From assembly GCA_017525905.1 (NCBI GenBank), contig JAFXSD010000024.1:62001-126000 (forward strand): a stretch of DNA of 64,000 bases, read 5' to 3'. How positions within the stretch are numbered: position 1 is the first letter of the stretch; every line of letters starts with the position of its first letter. Source of the DNA: Elusimicrobiota bacterium (GTDB lineage Bacteria > Elusimicrobiota > Endomicrobiia > Endomicrobiales > Endomicrobiaceae). Made by a program: the position numbers and the translations under genes. Below the pieces are notes generated by a model. The model was not told the DNA's origin. It saw nothing but the letters and a program-made list of their open reading frames with translations, and searched no databases. This document shows, one piece after another, positions 28,157 to 38,329 of the stretch.

Positions 28157-31100
28157 ATGAACAAATTGAAAAAATTATTAACCGCAATAATTTCTTTATC
28201 ATTGTTGATTACAACAATACCGGCAAATGCTTTTTCCGCTTCATATGCCATATTGCCGCAATATGAATTTGATAATTTTGCAAAAATAACTTCGGCAAAC
28301 TTTTGCCAAAACAGTCCTGCGGTTGTTATTAATATTCAAGATTTACACTCCAGCAAAGAAGTTCAGGACAGTATATTTAAATTGTTGGAAAAATTAAATA
28401 ACAAATATGAAAATATGGAAGTATATTTAGAGGGTGCAAGTACTTCTGTAGATTACAATAAATTCTTTTCGAAAATGGAATCGGAAGCAGTATCGGCTTT
28501 AATGAAAGCTCTTTATGAAGATGATAAAATTTCAGGCGCAGAATTTTTTGGATACAAGACAAACAAAATATTGCAACCTACGGAACAAAAAAATGTTTAT
28601 GACAGGAATATTCAAAACTATGCTTTTCTTATAAAAAATAAAAAAGAAATAGAATATCTGTTATCAGAAAAATATTCGAAAATAAAAACACTCGATAAAT
28701 ATTTAACGAAAGGGCAGAGAAAACTCTTAAAGACATATAATGCTTATTTGAGAAAAAAAATTTCAACAGAGAAATTTTATAATAAGGTTTTTTATGAATT
28801 AAATAAAAGGAAAATATCTTCTTTTAAATATATAAATACGAAATTATATTACGATATTTTAAAAGCAAATAAAAAAATAAATCAGACTGCCGCAAAAAAA
28901 CAACTTCAATCTGTCCTTGCCGATTTAAAAAGTAATATATCTTATCAGGATTATGTTAATCTTTTACAGGATTCCAAAAATTTGTCGGACATAAATGTAA
29001 TATTTGCATATTTATCCGCCAATATAAATCCTGCTGATAAAATTACAAAATATCCGGACTTGTTTAAACTTATAAATTTAAGAGAAATTTCATCTTTAAT
29101 AGATCCTCTTGATTTAATAGAAGAAGAAAGAGAGATTGTAGAAGATATTTTGTTATCTTATGCCATGACTGTTGAAAACAGAGATGTTGTTTTCATGAAT
29201 TTATTTTTTCAAGCATATAAAAGTTTTCTGTTGGCCGCTATCTCTTCAAAAGAATATGATTATTATAAACGAAATAACAGTGGATTTGTTAATTTGTATT
29301 CAAAATATATACAAGATGATAATCTTTTTAATTTAAATAAATATGTTTCTGTTGCCGAGTCTTTTAATGAATTAAATTTTGAAAGAAATAAAGCTTTTGT
29401 AGATAATCTTGTGTCAATATCGGATACTGACAATAAAAAAAATAATTATAGAGGAAAACTTTACAGTATAAACAAAATTTTATCCGGTTTGGATACAACA
29501 AAAAATATTAAAGTTATAATTTCCGGCGGTTTTCATACCGAAGGTATAAATGAATTGTTGAGAGAAAAAAATGTTTCATATATAACATTAACTCCGAATG
29601 TTAAAAAAGCGGATTTGATTTATGAACAAAATTATTTGGATAGCATTGTAAAACAGGCTGAAGCCGATATTAATGCAATATCAAAAAAACCGTTTACCGA
29701 AGAAGATGTTAACAGTAAAGCAGATACGATTATTTCAGAGTTAAACAAAATATTGGAATATATAACAAATAAAGGTGTAAAAGAAACAAATGAAATAATT
29801 CAAGCTGTAATCGAACAGTGCGGAGTTGGAGATATAATCAAATTCAACATTGATTCAGAAGGCGTTGCAACGATAAAAACTGACGGTAAAATTTATGTTT
29901 TAAATTATGAGAATGGGATAGTATCTGTAAAAACCGATTTTACAACAACATTGGCGAAAAACATTAAACTTTTAATAAAGAAGGCATTGGGCATTGAAAC
30001 GATAAAGATGAAATTATCTGTTTCTAATCAGGAGTTTAAAGCGAAGGGTGGGAGTGTAGGTGTTGCCAATCAAATTGCTGCAAATTTGTTGTTGAATCAA
30101 AATATTTTGTTACCACAGTTTGCCAATAGAGTTATGAGAGCAATAATAGGGTTGGAACCGGCTTATGAAACAGCTTCAAGCAGAGAATATAGACTTCTTG
30201 AAGAAGTATTGAAACAACAATATAATGATTTGGGGGAAGAGTATCCGAAATTGAGTTCGGACTCTGAAGATAATCCGATAAAAATAGGTTCCAGTCCGCT
30301 ATTGATAGGGGCACAACAAGACGGATACGGAAATGCAGAAGAATACGGTTCTCTTTTTTATGTTGTATGGACCAAACATAAAGAAACCGGTGCGGATATG
30401 GTAAAAGAAGTTTTTGTATCAGATATTCTTTTTTCTAAGTTAGCAGATTTAAGTGATGCTGAAGTGAAACAATTTTTTCAGAATTTAATAACACATGAAA
30501 GATTGGAAATGATAGCTTTAAGCGGAAAAAGTCAGAGATATAATTCTCATAGTGAAAATTTTCCGATGACTTCGGAGGGATTTCACAAATACATAATGGA
30601 AGGTTCTGATTTTAAAGATTTTTTGAAAGACCAAGCCCATTCTGAAAAACAAGTTGAAGCTCAAAGGTCTTTGTTGAAACAATTGGATGATATTATATCT
30701 TCCGTTAATGAACAAAATTCTGAATATTCCGGAATAACTTCTTTAGTATCGTTTGACGAAAAAAGCACTTATTTACCTGAAGATATTGAAAGATTTTTAT
30801 CTGTAAGAACAGGAGAAGAACAAGTTGTTTTGTCGGCAAATAATGCTCTTGCCGATAAAATATGTAAAAAGTTGAAACAGGAATACGATTTAACTCATCA
30901 TAATGGATTTGATGTTAAAGAGTTCGTAAAGTTTGTCAACGATAATTATGCTTTTATATACAAAAATACAAACAAATATATGCATTTTGAAAACTTACCG
31001 GTATTAGTTAAACAATTACTTAGGCAAAAATATATAGAACAATGGAGTAATGACTCACAAAATAAAGCTTTTGTGAGTAGTATATTTTTGCCGATTTATG

Positions 31101-34100
31101 AAATTGATGAAGATACTTTATCCATTGCTCAAAAAAAGCAAATATTAGGGAAAAATATCTTTTTTGTAGAAGATATTATTTCAAGAAATAGCAGAACTTA
31201 TAACAAAATTTATCATAAATTGTTGGATTTGAAAGTAGCTAAAGTGCAACCCTTTGTGTTTTTTGATTTATCTAAGGAACCCGAAGGTGATAATGTTATT
31301 ACAAATATGACATATAGGAGAATTACCAAAGACCCCCAATTATTATTTAAGGTTATTTCGAATACAATTATTTCAAATACAAAAAATGAAGAAAAAATAA
31401 AAAAATATATTTTTTATTGGTTGGTTCGATTGTTAAAAGATCCGGAAGGGATAGGAACATTAAAAGATCTTTCAGAAAATAATAGTGAAATTGTTAAGAC
31501 TTTAATAATTGAAATGTTTAAAGTTTTAGAAAAAGGAGAAACTATTTTAAATGTTAAAAATACTGAAATAGTAGAGTTAATCTTGTTTATGGGACTCGGT
31601 GAAAAAAAATCTGCAAAAGAATTAACAAAGCAAGATTTGGATGGAATTCTGCAAAAATACAATATAACTCTTGATATAGATACAACAAAACCATTGGAAG
31701 TAAAATATGATGATTGGAAAGATAATATACCTTACCTGATAATTTATTCATATATGTGTAAATATAGGTACATAGACGCCGGAGGGATTAATAATATATT
31801 AGAAGTTTTTCCGGAAAAAGAATATCCAAATAATGGTCTCATAGAACGATTTTGCAGAAAATTTGATATTTCTATGGTGGATAGAAAAACAAAGCTCAAA
31901 TACTTTTTTTCTTCAAAAGATAATGCGGATAGTTTGGAATCTCTTTTAACGGAAAGTTTTAATATGGAAGTTGATAAACTTATTGAAAAATACAAAAAAG
32001 GCGAAATTCTTCTTCCCGTTATTGAAAGTTTTGTAGATGAGAAAATTCAAAACTTAATTAATAAATATAGCAGTCAGGAAGAAAGGTACAATAAGTTAGT
32101 TAAAGAAAAAGATATATTGAAGAACAAGTATGTCGAAAGAGCGAAATTAGAATATGGAAAATATTTTTTCGACTTAAAAATAAAGACGATTAATGAAAAA
32201 TATAATAATTCTGAAATCACTTATTTTGACTATTTGAAAGAAGTTGAAAAAGCGGAAGAAGAATATAGAAGTAAAGTGAAAGCTGCGATGGTTGTAGCAA
32301 AGAATATGGTATTGGAAAAATTGAAAATAGATGGAATCCACATGAAAGATTCCATGTTTGCAATAATAATAGGAGGCTCTCTCACAAAGGGTAATATTAC
32401 GAAAGATTCCGATGTATATTATGATGTAATAGTAAAAAATGATATTATTTCCAAGTCGATAGAAGAATATTTTGCACCTTTGTATTCTTCAATGTTGAGA
32501 GATTTGGGTTTAGTAAATTATCATGTTTCCAAATATTCGACAACATCTCTTGATAAAAGAAATATTAATACTTTTGTTGATGAACAGGAAGTTGTTCCCT
32601 TCTTAAATTATGAAGTTTTGGAAGGAGATAAAGCCGAATCTGTTAATCTGTATAATGAATATATGTCCACTCTTTTAAGAGAAATATTAGATTCGGACTC
32701 ATTTTCAACTGAATTTGGGGATAAACAATTGTATTCAATCTCGCAACTGTATTATATTATTTCAAAGGAAGGTAGCGGTTGGTTAGGTAACTCTTTCTAT
32801 TCTATGTATGATGGAAACAAAGATAAAATTTTTACTACGAAATGGACTTTAAAAACACTTGAAACAATATTAAATAATCTCATGTTAAAACAGATTGGAA
32901 TAATGTTTGCCTCAAACAAAGGGTTTGCGTTTCAAGATGTTGTTCATGTTTCTGTTAAAGAGCAGATAGAATTTTTAAAAAACAGTATGTTTGTTGATAA
33001 TAAAGAGCAACAAAAACTATTAGATGAAGTTTTTGAATCCTGGGAATTTTTATCGGCATGCAGATATGACAATAATGAGGTTTGGTCTGATTTTTCCGAA
33101 CAGAAGAAAAAAGCTGTACAGGTTATAAATGATTTTGCAAGACCGTATGTTATGGGAAAAACAGTACGATCTTTTAAAACTAAGATAAAAAACAGCAAAG
33201 ATTTCCTGAATACTATAGAAAAATTTGTTTATGATAATTCTACGAATCCCCAAGTTTACAGAATTGGTTACGATAAATACTCGCATTTGGCTAAATGGAA
33301 GGAATTTGCCGATGGTAAAAATGAAGAATATTTTATTATGGCTCAAGCAATAGTCCTGCTGTTAGAATTAGGAGATATTGAAACCATAAAAAGTAAATTA
33401 GAAGAACTTAAAATTACGGGGATAAAAAAATATTTGCCTGCTTTATTTGACAGCTTGGACGCAATAAAAAAAATAGATGAACAATTTAAAGATTTCAGAC
33501 ATATGGAAGGAGAAAGATCTCTACAAAATTATTGGGACCTTGTTGCTAAAACCGCTGGTAATGAAGAAACTTTGTTGGCATTGATAGCTCATAAATTAAC
33601 GCAGGCAAAATATCCTAACCCCGAAAAATATCTAACGGAAGAACAAATTAAAGAAGCAAAAACCAATGCGACATTATTGGTTCATTCTGTATATTTGCCG
33701 TTATCAAGAAGATTTGGAATTGCGGATATGTACGAATATGTAAGAAATGACTTGTTTGAAATTTCAAATCCGAAAGAATACCTTAATTTATTAAATATAA
33801 TAGAAACATTGTATGGCCAACCTTATACACAATTTAATGATTTTCCTAAACAATTAAAAGAAAAGGCAGAAAAAATTCTTAAAGAACAAGGCTTACCGGA
33901 CGGGTCTTTTACTATAAAATTTAGGCCTAAATTTTTATACAGTATTCATGAGAAATTGAATTCCGAAAGAAGAAAAGATGAAATTGTACATACAATAGGT
34001 AAAATAGAAAAAGGTATGATAAAAGTTATGTTGTCCAATGAAGATAATCCTTTATTTAACAATATACTGAAAAAAGCTTATATCAACAATGTAATTCTTA

Positions 34101-37100
34101 CAGATAAAGATAAACAATTCATAATAGATAACATAGATGATATAGAAAATATAGAACAAAATTACGAAAACATTTCTGATCAACAAAAAAAATATATTAA
34201 CCAAATAAAAGAGTATATTACACAAATAGTTTCTGTAACAAGACAAACAATTTTTGAGAATTATGATTTCGTTGATTATATAAAAAAGAGTTTTGAGCAG
34301 TTACCTGAAAAATTGTTTGATAAAGATAATAATTTGAGAAAAATTAAAGATTTAATGACATATTTGGAAGAAAACGGTATGTGGGTTGAACTTTATTTCG
34401 TGAATATATTTAAAACAGAGTTAAAAGATTTGATAGGACTGCATATAATTATAAATGATAAAACATATGATAATGATTTTTCTGATGAGATGCTTCAGAA
34501 ATTTTACGAAACATTTAGTCTTGAATTTGATGAACTCAAGAGAGATTCAAGTAAACAGGCAAAAATAAAATTTTCCGGATTGAAATCTTCTTTGCCTTCG
34601 GAAATATGTATATACAGAGGTACGGATTACAATGAAGAAACTTATGGCTTTTATAATCTTGAAAATATTTTCTCACCGCACTATCAATATAAAACCGGAA
34701 GAGAAATAGAAGTATATCCTGAAGTGAAAAATCTAATAGATCAATTAAAAATTTTAGAAGAGAAATTAGTTGAAACAGGAGAAAAAGATAGTATAGAACA
34801 AAGAAATATTGAAGAACAAATTACAAAAATAAGAAGCCAAATAAAACTTTTGATGAGTTTGGTTCTTTTTGAAGGAACTTTCATTCATGAAATAGCACTT
34901 AAGTTTGTAATAAAAACGGACGATATAAGAAAACAGTTTGTGTTTACTCCGGATGAATATAATCCCTCAACTGATTTGGAAGAAAACAGAACTCAAATTT
35001 TCGAGAGTAAAGATTTGGAAAACAAAACAATATTTTTTGTTGAATATAACGGAGAATATTTTGTTATGGATTTTACAAAAGATGCGACCATATATGAACT
35101 TATAAACAGCAAATATTTTGCCGATGAAGAGCAGATTTCCGTATATGATGAAAAAGGAAACCCTTTGAGATTGGATGATAAACTTGAAAATGCAAAAGTA
35201 TATAAAATTATAGCAATGCCAAGTGAAGCTTCGGGGAAAGATATTCTCCCTAAAATAACGGATGAAGATTTAAAGGACAAGTCTGTTAGAACACAATTGC
35301 AATATTTGTCTAAAACAAGTGTTAATAAAAGCAATATTAAAATGTTATTCGAAAAAATAAAAAATTATTCGGATATAAACGAATTTCTTGCTTTCTTAAT
35401 ATTCAATGAAAATAATAGTGTTATGTTAGACGAAAGATCCAAATCCGTGGATTTTTTAGCAGAGGAACTTTATGACGAAAACTCAAAGAATGAAATATTG
35501 GGAGACAAAGAAGTTTTAGAAAAAACATTAGAAAATATCTTTAATCTTATGGATCGTTTTGGTTTAAAAGGTATTTCTCCGTCAGTATTTATAAAAAGGT
35601 CCACAATGATTGCAAATCATTATAATTTGTTGAATATGTTTGAGCTTTTTGAAGCTGTCAATCTTGGTATAATAGATTTCGGAGATATAGTTAATTACTA
35701 CAGAACATGTATTTTTATAAAAACAAAATCAAAAAATATAACAGAAAAACAGATTTTAGATTTGCTGGCAACCAAACTGGGTGTTGATAACATTAGTCCT
35801 GTAAACACAAGAACAGATCCTAATGCAAAGTATAATATCGTTCTAAATAATAAAAAATATCATATTGAATATAACGGATATGAATTTGCTATGCTTAAAG
35901 ATTTGTTGGAATCACAAGATATACATTTTGAATATGTTGCGGATAGAACCAGCAGAGAGATAGGAAAAGAAGAAAACAAAGAAAAAGTATTTATTACAAT
36001 GGATTTTGTAAGGCCGCAGGAATTTTTGCCGCTAAAGGCTTTGGGAAATAATGTTGAACAATTAGTTCTAAACACTATGATGTATCATGATAGAATTGTA
36101 ATGAGTACAATTCTTAGTATGATACCGGAGCTTGCAAACAAACTGTTTAATCGTTCTCCGCAAGAAATTGCACAGCAATATGAAGCAACTCCCAAAACAG
36201 AAGAGAGTATTTCTGCTTTGCTTAATGAAAATCCGATTCTAATGACACAAATATTGTTGGGAATTTTTTCAAAAGATAGTTATTCTGCCTATGATGAACA
36301 AGTAAAATTATCTAAAGAAACGCCATATTTAACACAAGAAGATTTAAATATAATTATGGAATTTAAAACCGAAGATTTTTCTGAATTTTCAAGCCTGTTT
36401 GAAGAGTATGGAATAGATATCGAACAAGAGTTAAAAAAGTTTTCGGAAAAGAAATTAGAAGTTTCAAAATCTTTGGATTTGATAGAGGATAAAGATGTGT
36501 TTGCTTTTGCAACAACGGAAGTTGCTTCTGATGGAGTTACAACTTTTTATATCAGTGAAGCTTTTTTAAGAGAGTTGTCCAATGCGTCGGAAGAAGAAAG
36601 GCAAGAAATACTGAAACAACTTATTATGCATGAAATTATCGAACATATATTGATTAATAAATTGGGTATGACTTATGAACAGGTACACAAAGAATTTGAA
36701 AATTTTGAAGGCCAAAGAAAATTAATGGATAAAGCAAAAGAATCTGCTCCGAATATTTCAAGAACAAGAGAGCAGATGCTTAATGAAATATACGGGTTGA
36801 TGGAAAAAGATGATTTCGTACAAACAGATGCCGATAAAACAATTGCTTTCATGTTTGGAAATTTGAATGTTGATTCGTTCATAAAAACATACAAATTATA
36901 CACGGATAAACAGGTAGGAAGAATTTTTATTTCCGGAAATATAAGAGGTTCTCTCGGTATTCTAAAAATTTTAAGAGATATGAAAAATCATCCGGAATAC
37001 AAACCGTTCTTGGATGGTATAGTTCAAGATGGTGATAGAGCTTCTGTTAGAACAGTAAGAGATTTGTTATCTTTAAGTGAAGCCGAATTTAATAAACTTA

Positions 37101-38257
37101 CCTCAAAAGAATTGGAAAATATAGAAGCAGAATTAAAAAAGATTCGGACAGAAGTTGATCCTCTGCAAGAGTTTGAGAAAAGACCGTTAAACGAAAGACC
37201 GTCAAAAAATGAAATTTTTGAGTTGGTATCAAGAGACGGACTTAACGAAGCTGCTATCATTAAGTGGATAATGTTGGAATCTGCAAGGCAGGAAAATAAA
37301 ACAAGAAAAGAAATTATTGATTTAATAAGGTCAATGTCTTTGGAAACGGTAGCTTCAAATACATTACAAAACATAGAAAATATTTGTGCAACAGAAGAAT
37401 TTAAAGATTTTATAAAAGGTAAAAACGACATAGATGTGATTATCATACAAAATCCGTTTTCACAAACAAGAGCTAAAGCTACATTTAACAAATACTTGCA
37501 TGAAAACAAAAATGGTGAAGTTTTGCAAGGTAAAAATTTTGCTATTCATACTATGAATTTTGACGGTTATGACCTGGATTATTATCCAACTACCGAAAAA
37601 CTTATGAAATCGCTTGGAGAATGGACAAGACTTATAGCATATACATTAAAGGAAGACATTATTCCTATTCGAGATAAAAAAGAAGGATTAGACGCAATTC
37701 CGTCTGATATTTTTACCGACAATGTCCTTCCGTTAATAACTATACTTAACGATAAAGAAAAAGAAGAGTTGAAGAATATATTTGGGTTCCTTTACGACAA
37801 AAATGCAGAAGAAATAAAAAATGAATTTTTACAGGAACTTGACGATAAAGAAAAAAAAGGAATAGAAAAAATATTAAAAGAAATAAAAGACATAGTAGAA
37901 GAATTGAAAAATATATCAGATGATGAGGATAAAAAGGAAAAAGAAAAGGAAAAGAATAAGAAAAAAGATGAGGCAATTAAACTTGTTTTAAAAGGTTTGT
38001 TGATAAATTATTCCAATAAAGAAGAAAATAAAATGGAACAAAAAAAATGCGATTTAATTGAAAAATTTATAGAAGAGTTATTCTCTGATACAACGGAACA
38101 AAGACAAGTTGAACAGGATCAACAAGATAAGCAGCAAGCCGCAAAGACGGCAATTGCAGCTGAAGATGAAATTCCTGATATATCCGTTGAGATGGATGGA
38201 ATGTCTTTCGAAAAAGAAGGATTGCGAAAAACACACGAACTTTTGGCTGCGGCATAA
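28157..38257 (+). CDS. Exported 3,366-residue protein: Tiki/TraB-like, duplicated HExxE modules, nucleotidyltransferase, RelA/SpoT-TGS-like and YdcF-like domains
   Basis: I chose ATG 28157, six bases after GGAG; in-frame starts further upstream fall in or before the terminator. A signal peptide ends near ANAFSA. Domains: Tiki/TraB-like (about 55-480; QDLH with His64, YLEGA, ERN, GGFHTEG); a metal-site-like module with HERLEM (780); a nucleotidyltransferase loop GGSLTKGNITKDSD (from 1406); an RSH-like region (about 1780-2290) with LPLSRRFGI matching 'APLAxRLGI' and RPKFLYSIHEKL matching 'GRxKHxYSIxxKM'; a TGS-like domain (about 2291-2355); a second module with HEIIEH (2825); a YdcF/DUF218-like region (about 2895-3180); a Lys/Glu-rich stretch; and the tail ELLAAA. 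The HD-hydrolase and synthetase signatures are eroded, so (p)ppGpp activity is doubtful. Enzyme-like domains usually found in the cytoplasm lie behind a signal peptide. Function unknown. Confidence 0.8.
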   Translation: MNKLKKLLTAIISLSLLITTIPANAFSASYAILPQYEFDNFAKITSANFCQNSPAVVINIQDLHSSKEVQDSIFKLLEKLNNKYENMEVYLEGASTSVDYNKFFSKMESEAVSALMKALYEDDKISGAEFFGYKTNKILQPTEQKNVYDRNIQNYAFLIKNKKEIEYLLSEKYSKIKTLDKYLTKGQRKLLKTYNAYLRKKISTEKFYNKVFYELNKRKISSFKYINTKLYYDILKANKKINQTAAKKQLQSVLADLKSNISYQDYVNLLQDSKNLSDINVIFAYLSANINPADKITKYPDLFKLINLREISSLIDPLDLIEEEREIVEDILLSYAMTVENRDVVFMNLFFQAYKSFLLAAISSKEYDYYKRNNSGFVNLYSKYIQDDNLFNLNKYVSVAESFNELNFERNKAFVDNLVSISDTDNKKNNYRGKLYSINKILSGLDTTKNIKVIISGGFHTEGINELLREKNVSYITLTPNVKKADLIYEQNYLDSIVKQAEADINAISKKPFTEEDVNSKADTIISELNKILEYITNKGVKETNEIIQAVIEQCGVGDIIKFNIDSEGVATIKTDGKIYVLNYENGIVSVKTDFTTTLAKNIKLLIKKALGIETIKMKLSVSNQEFKAKGGSVGVANQIAANLLLNQNILLPQFANRVMRAIIGLEPAYETASSREYRLLEEVLKQQYNDLGEEYPKLSSDSEDNPIKIGSSPLLIGAQQDGYGNAEEYGSLFYVVWTKHKETGADMVKEVFVSDILFSKLADLSDAEVKQFFQNLITHERLEMIALSGKSQRYNSHSENFPMTSEGFHKYIMEGSDFKDFLKDQAHSEKQVEAQRSLLKQLDDIISSVNEQNSEYSGITSLVSFDEKSTYLPEDIERFLSVRTGEEQVVLSANNALADKICKKLKQEYDLTHHNGFDVKEFVKFVNDNYAFIYKNTNKYMHFENLPVLVKQLLRQKYIEQWSNDSQNKAFVSSIFLPIYEIDEDTLSIAQKKQILGKNIFFVEDIISRNSRTYNKIYHKLLDLKVAKVQPFVFFDLSKEPEGDNVITNMTYRRITKDPQLLFKVISNTIISNTKNEEKIKKYIFYWLVRLLKDPEGIGTLKDLSENNSEIVKTLIIEMFKVLEKGETILNVKNTEIVELILFMGLGEKKSAKELTKQDLDGILQKYNITLDIDTTKPLEVKYDDWKDNIPYLIIYSYMCKYRYIDAGGINNILEVFPEKEYPNNGLIERFCRKFDISMVDRKTKLKYFFSSKDNADSLESLLTESFNMEVDKLIEKYKKGEILLPVIESFVDEKIQNLINKYSSQEERYNKLVKEKDILKNKYVERAKLEYGKYFFDLKIKTINEKYNNSEITYFDYLKEVEKAEEEYRSKVKAAMVVAKNMVLEKLKIDGIHMKDSMFAIIIGGSLTKGNITKDSDVYYDVIVKNDIISKSIEEYFAPLYSSMLRDLGLVNYHVSKYSTTSLDKRNINTFVDEQEVVPFLNYEVLEGDKAESVNLYNEYMSTLLREILDSDSFSTEFGDKQLYSISQLYYIISKEGSGWLGNSFYSMYDGNKDKIFTTKWTLKTLETILNNLMLKQIGIMFASNKGFAFQDVVHVSVKEQIEFLKNSMFVDNKEQQKLLDEVFESWEFLSACRYDNNEVWSDFSEQKKKAVQVINDFARPYVMGKTVRSFKTKIKNSKDFLNTIEKFVYDNSTNPQVYRIGYDKYSHLAKWKEFADGKNEEYFIMAQAIVLLLELGDIETIKSKLEELKITGIKKYLPALFDSLDAIKKIDEQFKDFRHMEGERSLQNYWDLVAKTAGNEETLLALIAHKLTQAKYPNPEKYLTEEQIKEAKTNATLLVHSVYLPLSRRFGIADMYEYVRNDLFEISNPKEYLNLLNIIETLYGQPYTQFNDFPKQLKEKAEKILKEQGLPDGSFTIKFRPKFLYSIHEKLNSERRKDEIVHTIGKIEKGMIKVMLSNEDNPLFNNILKKAYINNVILTDKDKQFIIDNIDDIENIEQNYENISDQQKKYINQIKEYITQIVSVTRQTIFENYDFVDYIKKSFEQLPEKLFDKDNNLRKIKDLMTYLEENGMWVELYFVNIFKTELKDLIGLHIIINDKTYDNDFSDEMLQKFYETFSLEFDELKRDSSKQAKIKFSGLKSSLPSEICIYRGTDYNEETYGFYNLENIFSPHYQYKTGREIEVYPEVKNLIDQLKILEEKLVETGEKDSIEQRNIEEQITKIRSQIKLLMSLVLFEGTFIHEIALKFVIKTDDIRKQFVFTPDEYNPSTDLEENRTQIFESKDLENKTIFFVEYNGEYFVMDFTKDATIYELINSKYFADEEQISVYDEKGNPLRLDDKLENAKVYKIIAMPSEASGKDILPKITDEDLKDKSVRTQLQYLSKTSVNKSNIKMLFEKIKNYSDINEFLAFLIFNENNSVMLDERSKSVDFLAEELYDENSKNEILGDKEVLEKTLENIFNLMDRFGLKGISPSVFIKRSTMIANHYNLLNMFELFEAVNLGIIDFGDIVNYYRTCIFIKTKSKNITEKQILDLLATKLGVDNISPVNTRTDPNAKYNIVLNNKKYHIEYNGYEFAMLKDLLESQDIHFEYVADRTSREIGKEENKEKVFITMDFVRPQEFLPLKALGNNVEQLVLNTMMYHDRIVMSTILSMIPELANKLFNRSPQEIAQQYEATPKTEESISALLNENPILMTQILLGIFSKDSYSAYDEQVKLSKETPYLTQEDLNIIMEFKTEDFSEFSSLFEEYGIDIEQELKKFSEKKLEVSKSLDLIEDKDVFAFATTEVASDGVTTFYISEAFLRELSNASEEERQEILKQLIMHEIIEHILINKLGMTYEQVHKEFENFEGQRKLMDKAKESAPNISRTREQMLNEIYGLMEKDDFVQTDADKTIAFMFGNLNVDSFIKTYKLYTDKQVGRIFISGNIRGSLGILKILRDMKNHPEYKPFLDGIVQDGDRASVRTVRDLLSLSEAEFNKLTSKELENIEAELKKIRTEVDPLQEFEKRPLNERPSKNEIFELVSRDGLNEAAIIKWIMLESARQENKTRKEIIDLIRSMSLETVASNTLQNIENICATEEFKDFIKGKNDIDVIIIQNPFSQTRAKATFNKYLHENKNGEVLQGKNFAIHTMNFDGYDLDYYPTTEKLMKSLGEWTRLIAYTLKEDIIPIRDKKEGLDAIPSDIFTDNVLPLITILNDKEKEELKNIFGFLYDKNAEEIKNEFLQELDDKEKKGIEKILKEIKDIVEELKNISDDEDKKEKEKEKNKKKDEAIKLVLKGLLINYSNKEENKMEQKKCDLIEKFIEELFSDTTEQRQVEQDQQDKQQAAKTAIAAEDEIPDISVEMDGMSFEKEGLRKTHELLAAA

Positions 38258-38329
38258 TATTTATGACTGTTGTTTGAAAAATATAGTCTAAATTGTTAAA
38301 ATTTATAAAAATTTGTTTGGAGAAGAATT

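Noticed and set aside
28106-28157. Earlier start codons for the third giant gene
   Set aside because: They lie inside the previous gene's end or the terminator hairpin, whereas ATG 28157 has GGAG six bases upstream and begins directly with a signal peptide.
33500-34700. Active (p)ppGpp synthetase/hydrolase
   Set aside because: The family resemblance is clear in places, but key HD residues and the conserved Arg, NGYxSLH and EIQIRT segments are missing or altered, so I do not claim activity.
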